This document shows positions 59,367 to 64,000 of a stretch of DNA of 64,000 nt, in pieces; position 1 is the stretch's first letter; every line of letters begins with the position of its first letter. The notes below the pieces were generated by a model. That model saw nothing but the letters and a program-made list of their open reading frames with translations. It was not told the origin of the DNA and searched no databases. This stretch comes from an uncultured Eubacteriales bacterium (lineage in GTDB: Bacteria > Bacillota > Clostridia > Oscillospirales > CAG-272). Location: contig CAKSNQ010000003.1 of the NCBI GenBank assembly GCA_934476315.1, positions 1 through 64,000 on the forward strand. Reading direction: 5' to 3'. Both the position numbers and the translations under genes were made by a program.

Positions 59367-60395
59367 ATGAAAAAAACATTGAAAACATACGCAAAACGGT
59401 ATTTTATCGACGCGATGGGCGCAATGGCGCTCGGACTTTTCGCGTCACTGCTGATCGGAACGATCTTCCAGACCATCGGACAATATACCGGATTGTCCTT
59501 TCTTTGCGACATCAATAAATACGCGGCGGGCGCGTCCGGCATGGCGATCGGCGTCGCCATCGCACACGCGTTGAAATCCGATACGCTCGTCATGCTGTCG
59601 GCGGCGGTGGTCGGCTCCATCGGATATAGCTTCCCGACGCATTTCGAAGCCATCGACCGCTCTCTGACGGCAGGACCTGCCGGCGCGTTTGTCGCCGTTG
59701 TCGTCGCCTGCGAGATCGCACAGCTCGTCTCCAAGAAAACCAAGGTCGATATTCTTGTCACGCCTACCGTCGCCATCCTGGTCGGCTACGGCGTGTCGTG
59801 GCTGGTCTGCCCCGGCATCTCGTACGTCGTCTACGCGCTCGGCGACTTTATCAATACGGCGACCGAATACCAGCCGTTCCTCATGGGCGTGGTCATCTCC
59901 GTCGTGGTTGGTATGATCCTGACGCTTCCGATCTCCAGCGCCGCCATCTGCGCTATGATCGGTATTTCCGGACTGGCGGGCGGTGCGGCGACCGTCGGGT
60001 GCTGCGCGCAGATGATCGGCTTTGCCTTTATGTCCTTCCGCGCCAACCGCTGGAGCGGACTGGTCGCGCAGGGGCTGGGAACCTCTATGCTCCAGATGGG
60101 GAATATCTGCCGCAAGCCGCAGATATGGATTCCGCCCACACTTGCGGCGGCGATCTGCGGACCGCTTTCAACCATGGTCTTCCGCCTGGAATGTACCGGC
60201 GTCTCGGCGGGAATGGGAACCTGCGGACTGGTCGGACCACTCGGTATCCTGACCGCGACCGAAAAGGAGCCGCGCATGTGGGCGGGGCTTGCCCTGCTTT
60301 GCTTCGTGCTCCCCGCGGTGCTCTCCTGCCTGTTCGGATTTCTCATGGAAAAAATGGGACTCTATCGTCAGGAGGACCTCAAGTTGCCGCAGTGA
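59367..60395 (+). CDS. PTS EIIC_2-family membrane permease (orphan)
   Basis: 342-aa protein with eight to ten hydrophobic helices, matching the PTS_EIIC_2 family (PF13303). Features: MGAMALGLFASLLIGTIFQT at the start, AAGASGMAIGVAIAHALKSD, TLPISSAAICAMIGISGLAG and PPTLAAAICGPLSTMVFRLE. No EIIA, EIIB or HPr gene is nearby, and the domain stands alone, so sugar phosphotransfer cannot be assumed; members are often annotated only as PTS transporter subunit IIC. ATG 59367 follows GCGAGG. A UUCG-type hairpin follows the gene. Confidence 0.75.
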   Translation: MKKTLKTYAKRYFIDAMGAMALGLFASLLIGTIFQTIGQYTGLSFLCDINKYAAGASGMAIGVAIAHALKSDTLVMLSAAVVGSIGYSFPTHFEAIDRSLTAGPAGAFVAVVVACEIAQLVSKKTKVDILVTPTVAILVGYGVSWLVCPGISYVVYALGDFINTATEYQPFLMGVVISVVVGMILTLPISSAAICAMIGISGLAGGAATVGCCAQMIGFAFMSFRANRWSGLVAQGLGTSMLQMGNICRKPQIWIPPTLAAAICGPLSTMVFRLECTGVSAGMGTCGLVGPLGILTATEKEPRMWAGLALLCFVLPAVLSCLFGFLMEKMGLYRQEDLKLPQ

Positions 60396-60432
60396 CGGTC
60401 GGCGGAGTACTCCCGTCGGATTGCCCTCGCGT

Positions 60433-60470
60433 CCCGGATACAGTTCGCTGTGTCCGGGGCGTGTTTTGTC
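60433..60470 (+). terminator. Terminator of the PTS EIIC-like gene
   Basis: CCCGGATACAG pairs with CTGTGTCCGGG around a TTCG tetraloop; T4 shortly after. The rest of 60396-60609 holds no gene. Confidence 0.7.
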
Positions 60471-60609
60471 GTCGACGGTCTGTCGAATCCCCCCATCTTA
60501 GGCAAGAAATCCAAAATTGTTCCATAACATGACGGATATTTTACCGCACCGCCATGTCCTTTTGTGATTTTTGACATAAATTTCATCGTATAATTGTCAA
60601 ACTTGACGC

Positions 60610-60638
60610 TTGCACAAAGACGAGAAATATGCTATACT
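60610..60638 (+). promoter_or_regulatory. Promoter of the surface carbohydrate-binding protein
   Basis: TTGCAC (60610-60615), 17 bp, TATACT (60633-60638). Confidence 0.7.
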
Positions 60639-60702
60639 ATGAACTGGAGAGATACCCGAGTGTACGGGTGTCGCCGATAATACATAATTTGGGAGGTTCG
60701 AC

Positions 60703-62508
60703 ATGAAAAAATTTGCAATGGTTCTTCTCGTTGCAGCGCTGGCAGTCATTCTTGCGCTTTCTGCGTCCGCAGAATATCACAAGTCCATGTACTACGGCGT
60801 GCTGAAGGTCGAGGAGGGCGCCATCACAGTGGATGGTCAGGTGGACGAGGCGTACGGTGAGCCGCTGTTCTGGTATCAGGCAGACGGCACGGACGACCCC
60901 GGCGAGTACAAAACCGAGAAGAACTGGTTCTTCACGAAGGATACCCGTGGTGAGGAGTTCCAGGACGAGGTTCTGTTCCTGGTGTACAACACCGAGAACT
61001 ACGCCAAGGGTTATGCAGTCTGGTCGGATTCCGCTCTGTATGTTTGCGTTGATACTTACATTCAGGGTTGGAGCAACGTCGGTCTGAAGGAGGACGGCGC
61101 CGACATGTGGAAGGGCTACTGCCTGCAGCTGAACCTGTTTGATTACAAGGGCTACCAAAACGTTGACTACGGTATCGGTCACATGTCCGATGAGTCCACG
61201 AAGCAGTACTGCTTCGGTGCCAACAAGGGTACCGGCACGCAGGTTATGCAGAATGGCGCGCAGGAGCTCAATGCCAAGACCACCCGTGATGGCGAACACG
61301 TCATCTACGAGGTTGAGTTGAAGTGGGACGAGTTCCTGACCTTCACGCCTGCTGAAAAAGATAAGATCGGTGTCGACGTCTGCATCAACCTCGGCAACAT
61401 AATGGAAGAGGGCGGCTCTCAGAAGTGCCTGACCTTTACGGGTACTGGTGCAAAGGGCTACCACACGAGAAGCTCCGATTACAGCCTGATTCCGCGCTTC
61501 TACCTTGTGACCAACGCGGATGACGCCGCTAAGCTGGAAGCTGAGTACCTCAACGAGGGCGAGCTGAAGTCTGACGACCATTCGATCTCGCTGTTCGGCT
61601 GCAACGAAGTGTTCGGTAAGTTCACGCTGGACACCGAAAATAAGAAGGCTGGTTACGCTTGCCTGAGCTACACGCTGGGCGTTGGTGACGCGAACCCGGT
61701 CGTGTTCGCAGAGCCGATCGACGGTTCCGCTTATGATTCGCTTGAGTTTGAGCTGTACCTTTCCGATCTCGCTATTTTTGATCTGAAGTTTGGAAATACC
61801 GGCTTTGAGCTGACTTCCTCCGGCAAGTGCGATAACTCGGAGATTGCTTGGAACCTTGGTCAGATCAAGACAGGTATTGTCGGCGAGCCTCAGGTTGGCT
61901 GGAACCATGTCGTTTTGGCGTTCAAGGATGCAAAAGCTACGGATGGTTCGACCGGCGCGTTCGACGCGTCCAATATCAACTTCATGAGATTCTTCTTCGT
62001 GGGCAACACTGCTCCCGAGACGGATATGGTCCTCAAGATCGATAATATCCGCCTGAGCGACGCGCAGAAGGTCAAGGAAGAGGAAGCGAAGAAGGAAGCG
62101 CAGGAAGTCACCGACCGCATCATGGGTCTGTCCGAGGACATCACCAAGGATAACCTGGCGGCAATGACCACCCGCGTTACCAGAGCACGTCAGGCTTACG
62201 ACCAGCTGAGCGATCTCGCGAAGCCGTTCGTGACCAAGGAGGCTGTCACCCGTCTGAAGGACCTCGAGAAGAAGATTGAGGAAGTGAAGAACCAGCCCGA
62301 CGAGAAGCCGGACGATCCCAAGGATCCGACCGATCCGACAGACCCGACCGACCCGACCGACCCGACCGATCCCGTGAATCCGGAGAATCCCAAGGATCCC
62401 GACGACAAGCCGGGCAACTCGACGGTTATCATCATCGTTGTTGTTGCAGTGGTCGTGATCGCCGCTGTGGTCGTGTTCGTAGTTCTTAAGAAAAAGAAGA
62501 ACGCATAA
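60703..62508 (+). CDS. Surface protein with CBM9/DOMON-like domain and C-terminal membrane anchor
   Basis: 601-aa exported protein. The cleavable signal peptide ends near ALSASAEYH. Residues about 35-265 look like a family 9 carbohydrate-binding (DOMON-like) domain: ITVDGQVDEAYGEPLFWYQA and VIYEVELKWDEFLTF. A second beta-rich module (about 290-445) follows, then a FIVAR-like helical segment (RARQAYDQLSDLAKPFV). A Pro-Thr-Asp repeat spacer (about 535-565) leads to a C-terminal helix (VIIIVVVAVVVIAAVVVFVV) with a Lys tail; no LPxTG. Likely glycan binding at the cell surface. Confidence 0.78.
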   Translation: MKKFAMVLLVAALAVILALSASAEYHKSMYYGVLKVEEGAITVDGQVDEAYGEPLFWYQADGTDDPGEYKTEKNWFFTKDTRGEEFQDEVLFLVYNTENYAKGYAVWSDSALYVCVDTYIQGWSNVGLKEDGADMWKGYCLQLNLFDYKGYQNVDYGIGHMSDESTKQYCFGANKGTGTQVMQNGAQELNAKTTRDGEHVIYEVELKWDEFLTFTPAEKDKIGVDVCINLGNIMEEGGSQKCLTFTGTGAKGYHTRSSDYSLIPRFYLVTNADDAAKLEAEYLNEGELKSDDHSISLFGCNEVFGKFTLDTENKKAGYACLSYTLGVGDANPVVFAEPIDGSAYDSLEFELYLSDLAIFDLKFGNTGFELTSSGKCDNSEIAWNLGQIKTGIVGEPQVGWNHVVLAFKDAKATDGSTGAFDASNINFMRFFFVGNTAPETDMVLKIDNIRLSDAQKVKEEEAKKEAQEVTDRIMGLSEDITKDNLAAMTTRVTRARQAYDQLSDLAKPFVTKEAVTRLKDLEKKIEEVKNQPDEKPDDPKDPTDPTDPTDPTDPTDPVNPENPKDPDDKPGNSTVIIIVVVAVVVIAAVVVFVVLKKKKNA

Positions 62509-62533
62509 TTGGTTCCTTTCAAAACCATAAAAC

Positions 62534-62573
62534 GGGGATGCCGCGCTCAGCGCGGCATCCCCCCCCTTTTTTA
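62534..62573 (+). terminator. Terminator of the surface protein gene
   Basis: GGGGATGCCGCGCT pairs perfectly with AGCGCGGCATCCCC, then C-rich and T6. Confidence 0.92.
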
Positions 62574-62657
62574 AAAATGTGCAAGATAGCCAAGTAATCA
62601 TGATTGTTGATCTCAGAAAATAAGATTCGGAACATCATCTGAATCGAACATAAGAAA

Positions 62658-62697
62658 CCGGGGATGCAGGAGTCTCAAAGGAGCCTTTGCATCCCCG
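62658..62697. terminator. Second GGGGATGCA hairpin, possibly bidirectional
   Basis: GGGGATGCA pairs with TGCATCCCC, with an inner GAG...CTC-type stem. ATTTTTATT follows on the plus strand. Confidence 0.55.
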
Positions 62698-62854
62698 AAA
62701 TTTTTATTGATCGGTCGCGGATGTACGAGGCTATGGGCGCATGGACGGTTGCGACTCGTTCGTTATACCGCCGCGGGGGGTGGAGGGTACAGGGTCTTGA
62801 TTGACCGCCGTTGCGGGACGCAGAACCTTGTTGCTTTGCGCGTCTCGCCGCGCT

Positions 62855-63055
62855 TGTACAAAAATGCGTGGCGGTAGCGGTTTTGTGAACTACGCCACGC
62901 TTTGTACCAAAAGAACGTGGCAGTAGCGCTTTGGTGAACTGTGCTACTGTTTCCGTACCTTGTGCAAAAAAGCGCAGGATGGTAACGGTTCGGTGAATTG
63001 TGCCGCCGTTGCCGCCCATTGCGTAAAAACGCAGGGTAGTCATGGCGGGAAAACT
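62855..63055 (-). repeat. Degenerate tandem repeat, period about 49-57 bp
   Basis: Units beginning GTGGCGGTAG (62868), GTGGCAGTAG (62917), GCAGGATGGTAA (about 62974) and GCAGGGTAG (63031) each continue into a GGTTTTGTGAACT-like block. Minus-strand translation shows the same repetition, but I do not believe it is a gene. It fills the gap 62700-63105. Confidence 0.65.
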
Positions 63056-63105
63056 ACACCGCGTTTTACCGCGTCATAGCTACTCGTTATGGCTACTGTT
63101 GCCCT

Positions 63106-63148
63106 ATAAAAACCGCGTGGGTGCCGCACCAAGGTGCGGCACCCACGC
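63106..63148 (-). terminator. Terminator of the EF-G paralogue
   Basis: A perfect 16-bp stem (63115-63130 with 63133-63148) with a T5 run on the minus strand. Confidence 0.9.
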
Positions 63149-63185
63149 ATGGATTTGCGTGAATCAAACGATTTTTGTGCGTTGC

Positions 63186-64000
63186 TTACTCGCCCTTTTT
63201 GGACTGCTCTGTGATCTTCGCCGCAATCATTGCAGGTACCGTGTCGTATCCGGTGACAGTGAAGCTGTACATTCCGCGTCCTTGCGTCATCGCGCGCAGG
63301 GCGATCGGGTAGTCGAGCATCTCGGACTTCGGCACAACCGCCGTCATGATCGTGTTGCCTTTCTTGGCGTGATCCGGCTCCATGCCCATCACACTGCCAC
63401 GACGCTTGTTCATGTCACCGATGATGTCGCCGACCATGCTGTCAGGTACCGTGATTTTCGCCTCACCCACCGGCTCCAAGAGAACCGGCGCTGCCAGCTC
63501 CAGACATTTCTTGTACGCCAACGACGCGGCGGTCTTGAACGAAAGCTCATCGGAGTCGACCGGGTGGTAGGAGCCGTCGTACAGGTCGGCGGCAAGGTGC
63601 GTCATGGGAAAGCCCGCGATGCCCTTGGCCATGGCATCCTGCAAGCCCTTCTCCACCGCGGGATAGAAGTTTTTCGGGACAGTGCCGCCGACGACGGAAA
63701 CCGTGAACGTCAGTCCTTCGGCTTCGGCGGGGGCAAAGCGAATCTTTACGTGACCAAACTGTCCGGAGCCGCCGTTCTGCTTCTTATGGCGTCCCTCGAC
63801 GTCCACGTTCTTCGTGATCTGCTCACGGTAAGCAATGCGCGGCGTTTCGTAGCGGACGTTGACGCCGAAACGAGATTTGAGCCGCGCGGCGAGTACCGCC
63901 AGGTGCATGTCGCCCATGCCGTAGACCACCCACTGCTTGGTCTCCGGGTCGTTTTCGTAGCGGATGGTGCGGTCCTCCTCGGTCATGCGCGCGAGCGCCT
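63186..64000 (-). CDS. Elongation factor G paralogue, C-terminal part (runs off window)
   Basis: Only the last 271 codons are in the window; the frame is open to base 64000 (ALARMTEEDRT), so the gene start lies outside. It covers EF-G domains III-V: GMGDMHLAVLAARLKSRFGV, the domain IV segment EGRHKKQNGGSGQFGHVKIR, and the end RGSVMGMEPDH. The KKQNGGSGQFG loop and EEDRTIRYENDPETKQ resemble the second EF-G group (FusA2-like) rather than the main factor; main EF-G usually sits in the str operon. Possible roles: ribosome recycling or stress translation, unproven. Confidence 0.85.
   Translation of the reverse strand, partial: ALARMTEEDRTIRYENDPETKQWVVYGMGDMHLAVLAARLKSRFGVNVRYETPRIAYREQITKNVDVEGRHKKQNGGSGQFGHVKIRFAPAEAEGLTFTVSVVGGTVPKNFYPAVEKGLQDAMAKGIAGFPMTHLAADLYDGSYHPVDSDELSFKTAASLAYKKCLELAAPVLLEPVGEAKITVPDSMVGDIIGDMNKRRGSVMGMEPDHAKKGNTIMTAVVPKSEMLDYPIALRAMTQGRGMYSFTVTGYDTVPAMIAAKITEQSKKGE

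Noticed and set aside
62675..63043. Repeat protein on the minus strand
   Set aside because: The frame simply translates a degenerate tandem DNA repeat and has no convincing RBS.

Overview
The window looks like chromosome of an endospore-forming, fairly high-GC member of the Clostridia, probably of the Oscillospirales/Ruminococcaceae type. This is inferred from content. Sporulation genes are scattered throughout (spmA, spmB, an alpha/beta small acid-soluble spore protein, a SipL-like DUF3794/LysM protein, a SpoIIIE/FtsK translocase and a tiny Cys-rich YjcZ-like peptide). Other supports are type II pantothenate kinase, RNase J, AbrB, Firmicute-style ribosome binding sites, and sigma-A promoters with an almost fixed 17-bp spacer that often end in TGTGCTATAAT. 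No tRNA, rRNA, CRISPR array, insertion sequence or prophage was recognised. Coding is dense but interrupted by repeat-rich intergenic stretches.

Layout. 0.2-3.6 kb: coaW, divergent from an unknown gene, an RluA-type pseudouridine synthase and a CmpB-like membrane protein. 3.8-7.9 kb: abrB, then spmA and spmB separated by prfB and a repeat-filled gap. 8-13.7 kb: RNase J behind a ~650-nt leader, a SurA-like membrane protein and a zinc-ribbon protein. 14-18.4 kb: HD-domain protein, 31-aa peptide, beta-helix lipoprotein and a 47-bp minisatellite. 18.4-27.3 kb: recG, then a minus-strand block of surface proteins, pnp-rpsO and two half-size TauE/SafE proteins. 27.6-38.6 kb: ftsK/spoIIIE, DUF512 protein, der, obg, ppa, sipL-like gene and an Sfp-type phosphopantetheinyl transferase. 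39-43 kb: a LexA-like S24 regulator divergent from a small membrane protein, plus two membrane or lipoproteins. 43-47 kb: VTC polyphosphate polymerase, DUF4956 and CotH kinase operon behind a candidate small RNA. 47-49 kb: tyrS and SASP. 49.5-59.1 kb: oligopeptide ABC transporter with unusually enlarged subunits. 59.3-64 kb: PTS EIIC-like permease, a carbohydrate-binding surface protein, and an EF-G paralogue running off the window end.

Genes that probably act together are pnp/rpsO, DUF512-der-obg-ppa (GTPases of ribosome assembly), VTC-DUF4956-CotH (polyphosphate and protein phosphorylation at the envelope), and oppABCDF plus DUF3899 (peptide uptake). The most unusual items are a dispersed two-hairpin intergenic element present in at least four copies, a sigma-E-like promoter whose -35 lies inside the ppa terminator, coordinated insertions in Opp subunits, a VanY-like protein that has lost catalytic residues, and several tandem or direct repeat arrays in leaders. 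All calls come from reading the sequence; no database search or folding program was run.
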